This document shows, in pieces, positions 9,654 to 20,492 of a stretch of 64,000 nucleotides of DNA (its first letter is position 1; each line of letters starts with the position of its first letter). The notes under the pieces are model-generated. The model had not been told where the DNA came from. It saw nothing but the letters and a program-made list of their open reading frames with translations, and made no database searches. Source of the stretch: Haliclona indistincta (lineage: Eukaryota > Porifera > Demospongiae > Haplosclerida > Chalinidae); contig OZ024785.1 of NCBI GenBank assembly GCA_964017065.1, forward strand, positions 12,417,086 to 12,481,085. The letters run 5' to 3'. The position numbers and the translations under genes were made by a program.

Positions 9654-11390
9654 TTAATGCAATGTAGTCAGTCCTGATAGGATTGCTCTGCGCTCTTGCA
9701 TGTACTCCTCCTCCTGGTCTAACCACTTGTCATGAGTGTCCTCAATCATCCCCTGCACATTGACTATCTCGTCTCGCTGTCGGTAGCGATAACGTCTGGA
9801 CACACATGAGAACAGCACCAGAGACACCAGGATCAGAAACACCTTCACTCCCTCGAAAATTAGCCAAGAGGTCTTTTCATAGAGAAGAGTATCTACCAAA
9901 CCTACTAGTAGGTACCTGATGCTAAAGGTGGCATACCACAGACCAATGAGCAGTCCCTGGGTAGTGCGAGGAGCCTGGGCACAGATGAACTCAAACACTG
10001 TCATGGAGACAAGCAGAGAAGAGAGACCATTGAGGAGCTGAGGAATGATGAACCACAGGTAGGTGTTGTCGACTGGGTTGTCTGTTGATTCACAAGAGAT
10101 GTTGTGAAATTGTCTAATTTTGATCTTAAAACAGACTTCTCCAGGACTGTCGCGATCGAGTGGGTAAATTTGTGTTGCACAAGCAATTGAACTGTGTTCT
10201 GACCAGTACTTGCTGTCATGGTTGATCACTACTATTATGTACAAGACAACTTGTATTAGTGAGAGGTACAGACCAATCCACATTTTAGTGAGCATTCGAA
10301 CTTTCTTGATGTAGCGACTACATTTGTTGATGATCAGTCGATACAGTGGAATACCAACCACTACAACAAGATTACTGATGTGGAGTGGATTGAGCACAAT
10401 TAGTAGCAGTACTGGTAGTGAAGGACAGCTAGTCCTCTGGAGCTGATCCGGAGCAGAGTAGCCATCTCCAGCTAGATGGTATCCAAACAGACACAGGAGA
10501 AGAGGCAGGATGCGTAGGAATGTCTTGGTGTCCTCCACCTCCTCATTGGTAAATGGTCCTCCATATTTGTTCTTACCCAGGTCTATACGGCGTGGAATAT
10601 CCTCCTCCCAGTAGGTGAAGGCACTACGATGCTGAGGGACTTTGTGGTTCCAAGAATACTTGAGGACTTTGTAGATATTCTTGAATGGGTTGAGACCTGC
10701 TCTCAGAATGTATAAGTGACGCTTTGATTTATGAAGTAGTACTAAACTGCCTACAGCAGCTAGACCAAGTATCACTAAAAGTATGAAGAGTAGGGTTTGC
10801 TTTAGAAAGTGTTTATATAACATCCAATTGAGATTTGCGCGTGTTAATAACCAGCCAATGATAACATACATCACTACCAATTGCACTGCATTGTGAGTCC
10901 AGTAGTACCAGTGGATGAAGGCAATCAGTTTTTGTGTAGGAGCCTCTAGTAGTTGATCCAGTCCAAATTGTAGAGCATTAGCTTCAAACAATCCAACACC
11001 AGTGATGATCAAGGCTACTAAGAATACCACAGCAACTGTCAATATTTTATTGCTTGCTTCATGTAAATTTGAAATTTCTGTCACCTCAATGTGACTGACC
11101 AGAGTATCAACACCAAGCAGCATCAGTGCAATAGTGCATCCAACTATCAGGAATATGAAGGAACATTTGATAGTTCGATACCTGGTGAGACAGACATCAG
11201 CTATGTAGCCAAGGAGAGGGTAGCTGAGAAATAATAAGCCCAGGATTACCATAGTTGTTATCTTGGTGTTGGAGTGCACATTGTGTTCCAAATGAATGGT
11301 TCTTGCTACGTTCGATAGTTGAATAGTGATAGAGCAAATGATGACTACCACATAACCTGGTAGGAAACGACGGCGAGCTGGCTGAGTCAT
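9654..11390 (-). CDS. POT/SLC15-like transporter 2
   Basis: 578 residues, one exon, start MTQPARRRFLPGY. The core is essentially that of transporter 1. The outside loops are unrelated in sequence: a VSHIEVTEISNLHEASNK segment after span 3, RANLNWMLYKHFLKQ after span 5, and a span 9-10 loop containing ATQIYPLDRDSPGEVC and an N-I-S sequon. It differs from its unit B partner (29891) at only about three residues, far fewer than the other two pairs of the same duplication. An AATAAA signal follows the stop. Expected to be a multi-pass membrane carrier; substrate unknown. Confidence 0.7.
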   Translation of the reverse strand: MTQPARRRFLPGYVVVIICSITIQLSNVARTIHLEHNVHSNTKITTMVILGLLFLSYPLLGYIADVCLTRYRTIKCSFIFLIVGCTIALMLLGVDTLVSHIEVTEISNLHEASNKILTVAVVFLVALIITGVGLFEANALQFGLDQLLEAPTQKLIAFIHWYYWTHNAVQLVVMYVIIGWLLTRANLNWMLYKHFLKQTLLFILLVILGLAAVGSLVLLHKSKRHLYILRAGLNPFKNIYKVLKYSWNHKVPQHRSAFTYWEEDIPRRIDLGKNKYGGPFTNEEVEDTKTFLRILPLLLCLFGYHLAGDGYSAPDQLQRTSCPSLPVLLLIVLNPLHISNLVVVVGIPLYRLIINKCSRYIKKVRMLTKMWIGLYLSLIQVVLYIIVVINHDSKYWSEHSSIACATQIYPLDRDSPGEVCFKIKIRQFHNISCESTDNPVDNTYLWFIIPQLLNGLSSLLVSMTVFEFICAQAPRTTQGLLIGLWYATFSIRYLLVGLVDTLLYEKTSWLIFEGVKVFLILVSLVLFSCVSRRYRYRQRDEIVNVQGMIEDTHDKWLDQEEEYMQERRAILSGLTTLH

Positions 11391-11663
11391 GACACTTTGC
11401 GTAATGATTGATCGTGTTTAGTGATGTCTTTTATCTCAATGTTTCCATAACGACAGGTTATAGTTTTGTAGTTTAGTTAGTTTCGTCACTTGTTTTTCTG
11501 CTCTGTATTCAAAACATTATCATGTTATATAGAAACTACTGTGTGTCATAGTCAAAGCAATGTGTCTCACATAATCTTTTAGTTTTGTCATATCTGCATT
11601 GTTATTGTATTAGCTTCCCATCTCTGTTTGCATGGTATTTGAATCCACAGCAACGTAAAATTT
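11391..11663. other. 5' flank of transporter 2
   Basis: AT-rich upstream sequence conserved in unit B (31628-32090), which contains an extra segment at about 31810-31985. No gene seen. Confidence 0.4.
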
Positions 11664-11667
11664 TTAA

Positions 11668-12722
11668 GGTGGTACGGAAGCGAAATTTGACCTCTTCAAT
11701 TTGTTTCATTTTAAAGTATGTTGTAGAGTTGGTGCATACAAATAGGATCCTCAAAGGAAATTGAAGTAAACTCCTTGGTTGCTAAGATATTGTTGTACAA
11801 ATGTTACCCAATTGGTTGCTATGCGTGGGCGATGGAATGCAATAACAATAATCCGTATACGTAAGTACAACGTCTCTGTGGTGTTAGTGCAGCCGCAGTC
11901 CAAGTCTTGGGCTAGAAGAAGCTGTACAAAGACTAAACAAAGCTTTTACAGCCAACAGGTGACGCTACAACACGTTGCAGCCAAGATCGTTCGCGGTACG
12001 TTTTATCGCACGTGTATGTTAATATTATTCATAATTTGTGGACGCGTTGCTAGGGCGGGGCACTGCGGTCGCGGCTAGGTTGTGCTACAGTTCTGACGGC
12101 GTCTAGTGGGGCTTGTGGAGGTCAGAATGACTCAGAAGGTTACTGTAGAGTGTCGAGTCACGAAACAAACGATGTATTTTCACAAAGTCTGACTAAGGCC
12201 GTGTATAATGTAGCCATTGCGTGTAGCGTGCACAAAGAGTATGGTAACTTTTCTACCGAACAGCACTGTCAGGTAAGAATTGATTCCCCGCTAGTACACT
12301 AGCGTGCTAAATTTTTGGCCAGAAGCCGCAGTTCCACGCTCTTCGTAGGCTCCTACTGGCGTCTTTGTAGGAAAGTGAGCCAAGTTTGCTTCTTTGCTGC
12401 CTTACGGGATACTAAAGGGCGATCCAATTGCGGCCTCTGCTGAAAAGTTAGCCCTTGGCGTTCTCCATAGAATTCTATTCAATATACTGGCATACAGTGC
12501 TTCTGGCAATAGCTTTGAGAAGAATTAACAAATACAGTGGGTGTATCTGAAGCGCCATAATATGAACACTAATTCTCAGGACCTCTTCTTGTTTTGTGAT
12601 TGCATGCTACACACCTCAAACAACCATTATAATAACTCCAACTTGCACAGTATTTTATGTTTCAGAAATTATACATAAATAAAAAAATTCTTCCAAATTC
12701 ACACCTTCGCTTCCATACCACC
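11668..12722. mobile_element. 1055-bp non-autonomous element with TTAA target duplication
   Basis: Terminal inverted repeats start GGTGGTACGGAAGCGAA and end TTCGCTTCCATACCACC, with one mismatch. TTAA lies on both sides (11664-11667 and 12723-12726). The orthologous place in unit B (about 32085-32105) has a single TTAA and no insert, so this is a filled/empty pair. A 99-codon open frame inside (11779-12078) has no recognised domain. A transposase would have to come from elsewhere. Confidence 0.65.
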
Positions 12723-12726
12723 TTAA

Positions 12727-13661
12727 ACCAATTTAGTATCGGTTACTAATATGTTTTTACACTTATTTATCAGCTTGCGATTTGTTTACAGATTGCATAG
12801 CTGCTATAATTAAATTTACGTTGAAAGTGAAAACCGAATTTTGACATCAGCTAATTTGCATGCAAGAAGTAGAAAACTTTGTCTCAGCTGACTACCTGAA
12901 TAATGCAGTCTCATCAACACCTTCAACCTTCTTGGAATTCTGATTCCGTGTTCACACATTACGTTGGAACCGAGCTGAAATTAACCGTTGTAACAAAGTT
13001 CTGACCCAACCAAACTGTGCAGGAAGCAGCTCACCTGCAGACTACAGTATGGTTGGGGTACCGTGATGTTCAGTTGCTATCAGAGATGTGTTACTGACCC
13101 CACCCACTGCTCGGCCTCTAACGAAGCTTCCGACTGTGACACAACTCGCCATTCTGTTATATGCCGGAACCCACAAAATTATTTTGGATTTCTTTCTAAT
13201 TTTTATTTTGCAAAAGTAGGGCTCAAACCTCTTTTTTATTGCTGTCGTCAGTGTTAACTTTAATTAGCTGAATTTTAAGAAGCTTTGACGTACCACAACA
13301 AATGGCATTTTATTTGCTGCCATGATTGCTGCCATGATTTCATGCCTACTTCTACATGTAGCAAGTGTGCAAGTGGAGTTTTAAAAACTGGGATGGAGGC
13401 AGCACATGATTAGCTTCCAAGGAGCTTCTATGTCCTCATGTTGGAGTTCTTCACCTATCATTCAATGAACTTTAGCATTCATGTAGTAGTACTGGATGGT
13501 CATAAGCCACATACATGTGAGCTACTACACTGAGTTTATTCAAAACATAGACATTAATTGTGTGATTGTCTAGAAATCTAGGCGAACGGAATCGAATGTA
13601 ATACTCATGCAATGCTCAGACGTCATTGATTTTATAGTGTAAACAGCATAAATTACCATTC
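12727..13661. other. Spacer between transporters 2 and 3, no gene seen
   Basis: Conserved in unit B (32100-33028). A stretch at about 12950-13090 (TTCACACATTACGTTGGAACC and onward) is related to the inverted-end element at 42188-42412. Open frames are short and not shared between the two units. Confidence 0.4.
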
Positions 13662-13667
13662 TTTATT
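13662..13667 (-). terminator. Polyadenylation signal of transporter 3
   Basis: Minus-strand AATAAA about 90 nt past the stop codon, inside a stretch that is identical at the unit B partner (33029-33034). Confidence 0.45.
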
Positions 13668-13754
13668 TAGCACTTTCACTTTTTTATTATTGAGTAATAT
13701 AGCTTCATTATAGATACTAGTTTATAATAATTAAGTTGTTCATCTAAATCAGAT

Positions 13755-15485
13755 CTATTGTATTGATCTAGACAGTCCTGATAGGATTGCTCTGCGCTCT
13801 TGCATGTACTCCTCCTCCTGGTCTAACCACTTGTCATGAGTGTCCTCAATCATCCCCTGCACATTGACTATCTCGTCTCGCTGTCGGTAGCGGTAACGTC
13901 TGGACACACATGAGAACAGCACCAGAGACACCAGGATCAGAAACACCTTCACTCCCTCAAAAATTAGCCAAGAGGTCTTTTCAAAAAGAAAAGCATCTAC
14001 CACACGCACTATTAAGTACCTGATGCTAAAGGTGGCATACCACAGACCAATGAGCAGTCCCTGGGTAGTGCGAGGAGCCTGGGCACATATGAACTCAAAC
14101 ACTGTCATGGAGACAAGCAGAGAAGAGAGACCATTGAGGAGCTGAGGAATGATGAACCACAGATAGGTGTTGTCGACTGGGTTGTCTGTTGATTCACAAG
14201 AGTTACCAAATTGGAGCTTTAAGCAAAGAATTCCAGAGTTATAGCGAAAATAAGAGCGATTTTTTAAAAAGCTCCCTACTAAGCTGTGTTCTGACCAGTA
14301 CTTGCTGTCATGGTTGATCACTACTATTATGTACAAGACAACTTGTACTAGTGAGAGGTACAGACCAATCCACATTTTAGTGAGCATTCGAACTTTCTTG
14401 ATGTAGCGACTACATTTGTTAATGATCAGTCGATACAGTGGAATACCAACCACTACAACAAGAGTGCTGATGTGGAGTGGATTGAGCACAATTAGTAGCA
14501 GTACTGGTATTGAAGGACAGCTAGTCCTTTGGAGCTTATCCGGAGCAGAGTAGCCATCTCCAGCTAGATGGTATCCAAACAGACACAGGAGAAGGGGCAG
14601 GATGCGTAGGAATGTCTTAGTGTCCTCCACCTCCTCATTGGTAAATGGTCCTCCATATTTGTTCTTACCCAGGTCTATACGGCGTGGAATATCCTCCTCC
14701 CAGTAGGTGAAGGCACTACGATGCTGAGGGACCTTGTGGTTCCAAGAATACTTGAGCACTTTGTAGATATTCTTGAATGGGTTGAGACCTGCTCTCAGAA
14801 TGTATAAGTGACGCTTTGATTTATGAAGAAGCACTAAACTGCCTACAGCAGCTAGACAAAGTATGGTTACTAGTGGCAATATTATAACACTGTCTCTTAG
14901 TACTTGTTCTTCATATTTTGGGAGTGATTTTGTTTCCCTATCTATGACTGTGCCAACAATTTGAAGATACATTGATACCAATTGCACTGCATTGTGAGTC
15001 CAGTAGTACCAGTGGATGAAGGCAATCAGTTTTGGTGTAGGAGCCTCTAGTAGTTGATCAAGTCCAAATTGAATGGCATTTGCTTCATACAGTCCAACAC
15101 CAGTGGTTATGAAAGCTATTAACAATCCTTCGGGGATTAATTTTGAATAAATGTTCATGTTCTTATCAATAATTTTTTTTTCTATCAGACTAGCAATGAT
15201 AGTAACGAAATATGTTAGTAGTACAATAGTACCTCCAACTATCAGGAATATGAGAGAACATTTGATAGTTCGATACCTGGTGAGACAGACATCAGCTATG
15301 TAGCCAAGGAGAGGGTAGCTGAGAAACGATAAGCCCAGAAAAACAATAGTTGCGATTTTGGTGTTTGAGGGTTCATATTGTTCCAAATGAATATTCCTTG
15401 AAACATTTGATAGCTGAATAGTGATAGAGCAAATGATGACTACCACATGGCCGGGTAGGAAAGTACGACGAGCTGGCTGAGTCAT
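13755..15485 (-). CDS. POT/SLC15-like transporter 3
   Basis: 576 residues from the MTQPARRTFLPGH start. The open frame extends 21 codons further upstream, but that extension is Asn/Thr-rich, not shared by the other copies, and reads through the AT-rich leader, so the conserved Met was chosen. The loop after span 3 carries SLIEKKIIDKNMNIYSKL, placing it in a subgroup with the genes at 33118 and 44088. The span 9-10 loop (SFLKNRSYFRYNSGILC) is shorter than in transporter 1 and has an N-R-S sequon. It differs at about 54 residues from its duplicate at 33118, mostly in outside loops and neighbouring span ends. Confidence 0.7.
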   Translation of the reverse strand: MTQPARRTFLPGHVVVIICSITIQLSNVSRNIHLEQYEPSNTKIATIVFLGLSFLSYPLLGYIADVCLTRYRTIKCSLIFLIVGGTIVLLTYFVTIIASLIEKKIIDKNMNIYSKLIPEGLLIAFITTGVGLYEANAIQFGLDQLLEAPTPKLIAFIHWYYWTHNAVQLVSMYLQIVGTVIDRETKSLPKYEEQVLRDSVIILPLVTILCLAAVGSLVLLHKSKRHLYILRAGLNPFKNIYKVLKYSWNHKVPQHRSAFTYWEEDIPRRIDLGKNKYGGPFTNEEVEDTKTFLRILPLLLCLFGYHLAGDGYSAPDKLQRTSCPSIPVLLLIVLNPLHISTLVVVVGIPLYRLIINKCSRYIKKVRMLTKMWIGLYLSLVQVVLYIIVVINHDSKYWSEHSLVGSFLKNRSYFRYNSGILCLKLQFGNSCESTDNPVDNTYLWFIIPQLLNGLSSLLVSMTVFEFICAQAPRTTQGLLIGLWYATFSIRYLIVRVVDAFLFEKTSWLIFEGVKVFLILVSLVLFSCVSRRYRYRQRDEIVNVQGMIEDTHDKWLDQEEEYMQERRAILSGLSRSIQ

Positions 15486-15601
15486 GGCGCTGGTTGTATT
15501 TGTTATTTTGTTGTTTGTGTTGTTTGATCTTGTTACTTTCAGTTTCATGCCAAATCTTCCTAATGTTTGGCAATGTTAACACACAGTATGCTTCATGTAG
15601 A

Positions 15602-15992
15602 TGTACTGCAATGCGTGGGTGGATCCTAGACACGCAATGCCTTCGAGCGAACGATTCTTGGATTGCAAATGGGCACGCAATGCCCTCAAATAGCAACGGC
15701 CACTTCGAATACATAGTGTAGATGCACAATGCCACCATAGAAGGGCACCTAGCTAGCTGTAGACTCGGTAGTACAGCACAGCACAGAGAGACCCTAGCTA
15801 CCTAGCTAGCCATCTTGCTGCGCACGAGGCATAGAATGCTAGCTTGTTTGCGTAGACACCACGCATTGTAGTACAAACCAGATAAACGCCACCTTCCTTT
15901 GGTTATGGGATATTCCCTCGGCTGTTAATTAATTAGACGCCTTAGCTGCGCCTTGTGTATATCCCATAACCCGCAGTAGGTGTAGTTTATCT
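15602..15992. mobile_element. Unit A-specific MITE block ending in a hairpin
   Basis: About 390 bp absent from unit B, where the flanks join near 34995-35010. An inverted repeat (GTACTGCAATGCGTGG at about 15603 and CCACGCATTGTAGTAC at about 15858) encloses 240 bp. A second foldback, 15880-15992, has arms AGATAAACGCCACC / GGTGTAGTTTATCT and GGTTATGGGATAT / ATATCCCATAACC. The TATGGGATAT motif recurs in the hairpin at 19057. No coding capacity. Confidence 0.5.
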
Positions 15993-16719
15993 ATGTCTGT
16001 AATTGTGTGTTCATTTCATGTTGAACTCCGATAGTGTTTTCTGCTACGTACTCGATTCACAATCCAGTTTTGTCATATGGAATTCTCGTATCATAGCTTT
16101 GTCCACGAGCTTTGATTGTTTACCTAGCTAGCATTCTGGACTATTCTGAAGACAAAACTGTCAACAGTAGGTCGCCTCTCTCCCTGTACAAGGGTGCAAT
16201 GAATCGTGCAAACAAGCTAGCAACTCTACAGCTATTTTTACTTGCTTGTATATTGCTGACACGCCCAGTATTATCGGACTATAATTACGTGATTTCTTAT
16301 GCGTTTACATTATTCTTGTGTTAACACTGTAGCTGCATCAATTTTCACTCTATTTTGTTGTCAGCTTCCACCAAGCCTGAGACATGATGTGGTGTTGGTT
16401 TTCGTTTTGATACTGAGATAAGAGTAATGACAAACATTGATCGTGTTGATAGTGAGTGTTGACATTACTGATCCTTTATCGGCTACCGTAGACACTGAAA
16501 TTTTCAATGTGACGTTTTTCGAGGATAAGATCAACATTGAAAGTTAATTAAATCATCGAATTATAAGTGGAGCGAAAAAGTAAAACAGTAACGACACATG
16601 TTGTTTACTGAGTTAGCTACTCTTCTAGGCACGTCTGTCTAGCTACGCCATAACTCTCTAGCATTTAGTTTTCAACCCTGTGGTTCAAGCTGCCAGATCC
16701 AGATCCCATTACATGGCAT
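15993..16719. other. No gene seen; conserved in unit B
   Basis: Corresponds to about 35010-35690. A small plus-strand open frame (16112-16324, 70 codons with a hydrophobic middle) is broken by an indel in unit B, so it is not called. Confidence 0.4.
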
Positions 16720-17130
16720 CAATCGGTAATCTTGCCTGTTGACCAAACATTAGAAAGAATGGTGTATAACCAATTGTGGGTAAACACTTGTATTGTAGGC
16801 AAGGCAAACTTTGGACAAGCAATTTTCCCATCTTGAATGATCCAATCTTTCAACCAAACAAAAACATATTTTCTGTAAGGTACGATTAAATCTTTCGGCT
16901 AAGCCGTCGTTTTGAGGGTAGTAGGGAGTGGTGCGTGTCTTTTGATATGCAAAATTTTACAAATCTCTTATAACACAGTTACTTCAAACTGCCTTCCCCG
17001 ATCAGATTGTTCAGGAGTTGAAAATCTGCAAACATGTTATCCACTAGCATTCTGCAACAGTCGTTGCCTCCTCAATTGGGATAGGGTATGCCTCCATCCA
17101 TCGTGTGAAACAGTCGCCAGCAACCAAATG
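16720..17130 (-). pseudogene. Ty3/gypsy integrase remnant (unit A)
   Basis: Minus-strand frames carry pieces typical of a retroviral-type integrase core: a GDCFTRWMEAYPI segment at the high-coordinate end, later PQNDGLAERFNRTL with the third catalytic acid, and CLAYNTS. Frameshifts and stops separate them, and the second Asp region is garbled. No flanking LTR or reverse transcriptase is visible. The duplicated copy is at 35700-36100. Confidence 0.5.
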
Positions 17131-17319
17131 TTTTCTAAATTACTTTCGGGAAGAGGACCCATTATTTACTCTTGCTGGTTGATTCGAAGCGTTTCGTGAT
17201 GGATAGTTTGTAGCTTGCCTTTGTCTCAGCTGACAGTCCTTGGTAAGCACTTCTAGCTCTTTCTGTCAACGAACACGCTGCCATAACAACTTTACGTTGA
17301 GTTGACAGCAACAATATTT

Positions 17320-17990
17320 TCAAAATAGGTTACCAAACTGTCCCAGATGACTGATGTCTGGGCCCACTGGTGGTGAATTATACGACCCAAGAAGTTTCAT
17401 CATTATCTGTGCCAGGTCATTGTTAGGCCATGCTCGTCGTCTCCCAAAGAGTTCGACTAAAAGACAACCTAATGAATATATGTCAACTGGAACTCCTCTG
17501 CGTTTCTTCACAAATACTTCTGGTGCCATATATGGCATTGTGCCGGGGCCAGAACGTATCGATGTTATAGTGAACTCTGATGCCTCATTCAATTTGGCGA
17601 TTCCTAGATCACATAGCAATACTTTCCTCAAATCTACTGAGATCTGAATAAACAGCTGACAATAGTATGCCATAAAATTATGCCAAAGTATCAACAATTA
17701 ACTTACCAGTAGCTTGATGTCATTGTGTATTATAATAGGGTTGTGCTCGTGAAGGTATTTCACTGCCCTTCCAATGCACACGGCTATACATGCCTCTCCT
17801 CTGTTGTAAACTTGTGTGTATTGTCATTATACATACAATCACCATTCAGTTATTACATAGCTGACTTCTCTGTTTTGCCGAACAGCTTGCTGTGTTGAGC
17901 ACCATTGACATACTCCATCACTATCACCCTCTCCTGGTCAGTGGCAGCACAGCCATGCATTTGGGGTGTTTAATTTGCCTGCAAACAAAC
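17320..17990 (-). pseudogene. Protein kinase domain remnant with introns (unit A)
   Basis: Three coding blocks on the minus strand. 17990-17880 gives ERVIVMEYVNG (hinge). 17830-17707 gives IAVCIGRAVKYLHEH and IIIHNDIK, where HND replaces HRD but the catalytic Asp stays. 17643-17320 gives VLLCDLGIAKL (DLG for DFG), GTMPYMAPEVF and VDIYSLGCLLVELFG. A 63-bp GT-AG intron (17644-17706) joins the last two in phase 0. The glycine loop and catalytic Lys were not found and the C-lobe ends early. Resembles Tyr-kinase-like or Ser/Thr kinases of the expanded sponge type. Probably a fragment rather than a working enzyme. Confidence 0.55.
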
Positions 17991-18293
17991 CTTTTTTTCA
18001 TACCGTATTATTAATATAATAATTATAATTTTGAATAGACCTCATGATAGCAACTTCCTTGGAATTGATTACTTGTTCATAATCAAGCAAAAAATTGCAA
18101 GAAATTCTGGGGATGTTGTAGATAAAAGCACCAAACTTTGTACATTTATTCACTAGTACATATCAAATAATTCCATGGTAAGTACCACTTCTGAAAGAAT
18201 TCTTAACATAGGAGAATAATTATTAAAAATTGCATCGTCAGCAATTTTTTAAATTAATCTGTAGTATAAGAAACAACTCAGTATTTGTTGCAA

Positions 18294-18760
18294 TTACATG
18301 TGGCTACACAGCTCTGTACAGTTCCACTGGGCTTTCCTACATGAACATCTTGCACCACAACCCTTGTCACTCTTGAAGTCACATTTTACCAGTTCACTGC
18401 AAGCTGCAGAGGAGAGTGGCAGTGTGCACCACACTGGCACCCTAGACAAATTATCCTTATTCAATGTACAACCATACTCTTCTGGTGATGGTGCTTCTTG
18501 TTGTGGCTGGTCGCTGGTAGTCCAAATTCCAGCCTGATAGGATACACGTTTCGAGTGCTGTAGCAGAGCATCTTGTGTTGGAGGTATGTTTTCCATTGTC
18601 CGGTTCTTTTGACAAAACAACTCTCTTCGTGCTTCGTTTACATACTCCAAACTGCTTGTCCTATTATAAATAACAACAGTAAAGCGTTCGAGGCATCGAA
18701 AAACCTCAGATTTCACTGTTAATGTTGCATAAGGATGCGATGCCATGCTCACGAAGGCTG
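18294..18760 (-). pseudogene. Cys-rich transposon-associated ORF, truncated at duplication junction
   Basis: The open frame runs from the junction to its stop and contains NEARRELFCQKNRTMENIPPT, LLQHSKRVSYQAGIW, VPVWCTLPLSSAACSELVKC and a closing Cys cluster (KGCGARCSCRKAQWNCTELC). This is a widespread uncharacterised animal family often met next to transposons; the cluster probably binds zinc. The N-terminal part is missing because the unit A/unit B junction cuts it at 18760. The unit B copy (37846-38604) extends further but is frameshifted. Confidence 0.5.
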
Positions 18761-18761
18761 A

Positions 18762-18780
18762 GACGAGCTGGCTGAGTCAT
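18762..18780 (-). pseudogene. 19-bp start-codon stub of a POT-like transporter
   Basis: The ATG at 18780 and the first six codons (MTQPAR) match the transporter genes exactly. At codon 6-7 the sequence turns abruptly into the Cys-rich ORF, with a single extra base (18761) between. The flank above 18780 is the transporter 5' flank seen at 161 onward. This marks the tandem-duplication breakpoint. Confidence 0.75.
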
Positions 18781-19052
18781 GACTCCAGTTCTGTCTGACT
18801 GCTTTTGTTATTTTTATTTAGTTAGTTTTTTACAACGAAAAGTGAAATAATTTAATTACACTAGTTTACGTTTCATATTTGTCTAGAATGTTTACCATAC
18901 AATCGACTATTGGCACATTGCCGTCATGTCTTTTGAAAATATTCTGTCATGTTTACTACAACAAGCATTGTTGTCTCTGCATGTTTGTATTGTTACTTTG
19001 CTTTAGTTTCATAACACTGTTAAAATTAATAATAAACACCATAAACACCATG

Positions 19053-19983
19053 TATAGGTTAACCCATGGGTTCCGAGGCGGTATGGGATATACCCGAGGC
19101 TGGTTAATTATACCGCCCGAGGGCGTAGCCCGAGGGCGGTATAATTAACCGCCGAGGGTATATTCCATACTGCCGAGGAACCCATGGGTTAACCATTTTG
19201 TAGCTCAGAAAGCTCTAAGATCCAACAGCATGCAAGACTGGCTTTCTGCACACTTTCGTTCGTTTACTAACCTGAATAAGCCAACTTTGTCGAGCGGACG
19301 GTACGCGAGTGATCATTGGTTGACCGCCCGAAGAACTGACAGCAACGGTAAGCCTCGCTGAGGCATACGTGTGGGTCCTGCAGTTTAGTTATGTAGCCTT
19401 TGCAGCTTAACAAACCTAGGTTGCAGTAGTTTGTCCAGCCATTCCGTGACCGGCGTCGTTCGTCACTGTCGAACGGTCCCGGCGTTTGTCTCGAGTAACG
19501 CGTTCTTTGCTAAGCTTGAGCTTGGCCCTCCCGACGAGCTTGGTTGATGCTCCAAACTTAGTCGTGCTTTTAGATGCTGCAAATAGTTCCCTTTACATGA
19601 TTATGGCTGGTTTATTTTTGTTGTCCACAAGTTCAAGACGCCATTTTTCGCACTATTTGATTCCCACAAGTGTCACGAAACTTTAGTGCTATAAAATCGC
19701 CGCAATCTCTTCAAAGGCAACTTCGGCTTCACTCTCTGTGAAGCCAGCCTCTCCTCCTTTCGTACGGAGGGGTAAGTGGGAGGTAACTTTTTGAAGTCAG
19801 CTGACTTCCTGAAGAATATATTTATTCCCCAGGAAGTGAGCGTGACTTCCTGGGCGATATATATATTCCCCAGGAAGTAGAACTACTTCCTGAGGGATAT
19901 AAGTATTGCCCTGAAATCCGCAGTGGTATGGGATATATTCCACTAGCGGTGCCTTTGATCTTAGAGCTTCCTGAGCTACAAAA
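19053..19983. mobile_element. Unit B-specific 930-bp insertion with inverted repeats
   Basis: At the matching place in unit A (about 400-412) the flanks AAACACCATAAAC and AATTATTG are contiguous. Here AAACACCATAAAC appears on both sides of the insert, suggesting a target duplication of about 13 bp. Inside are the 138-bp hairpin at 19057-19194 and a 24-bp inverted repeat with one mismatch (TGTAGCTCAGAAAGCTCTAA at about 19200 and its complement at about 19957-19980). Open frames inside are short and unrecognised. Confidence 0.5.
19057..19194. repeat. 138-bp near-perfect hairpin
   Basis: Starts GGTTAACCCATGGGTTCC and ends with its complement, GGAACCCATGGGTTAACC. The arms include the GGCGGTATGGGATAT / ATATTCCATACTGCC pair and close around CGAGGGCGTAGCCCGAGG. 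Could fold into a long stem. Confidence 0.7.
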
Positions 19984-20097
19984 ACACCATAAACAATTAT
20001 TGTCACTATATATATTGTACCAGTTCCAATGTTATCTGTATAATTATACCGTGTGAATGTAGTCTATGTATTCCCTCTCAACCCCACTGCTAGATAT

Positions 20098-20492
20098 AAC
20101 AAGAAATTAAAAAGATTTCTATCGAAATCAAAAGGATGTAGTGATGAAGAAATCTACCACTGGTTCACAATGTAAACCAACAAGGAACAAGCATAGAATG
20201 GTAACACGATTGACTTGCTAACAGACCATAGATCCCTACATCAGTGGCTGCTGTGGCCAGACTATAGCTAGTTAAGCTATTTACTGTTGACTGACACTTT
20301 GAATAGAATTCAGCTTGTGACAAATATTGATCTGATGTACAGCCACTGATGTAGGGATCTATGGTCTGTTAGCAAGTCAATCGTGTTACCATTCTATGCT
20401 TGTTCCTTGTTGGTTTACATTGTGAACCAGTGGTAGATTTCTTCATCACTACATCCTTTTGATTTCGATAGAAATCTTTTTAATTTCTTGTT
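20098..20492. repeat. Foldback element with perfect 153-bp inverted arms
   Basis: Arm 20098-20250 and arm 20340-20492 are exact reverse complements by base-by-base reading, around an 89-bp loop. Outer ends are AACAAGAAATTAAAAAG and CTTTTTAATTTCTTGTT. It lies at one edge of a 1.26-kb block absent from unit A. Diverged relatives with the same motif order are at 55280-55500 and 63639-63840. No coding capacity. Confidence 0.85.

Noticed and set aside
11779..12078. 99-codon open frame inside the 1055-bp TTAA element
   Set aside because: No recognisable domain and length expected by chance. No paralogue to test conservation.
15486..15548. 21-codon N-terminal extension of transporter 3
   Set aside because: Not shared by any other copy and low in complexity. 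All paralogues start at the MTQP-type Met.
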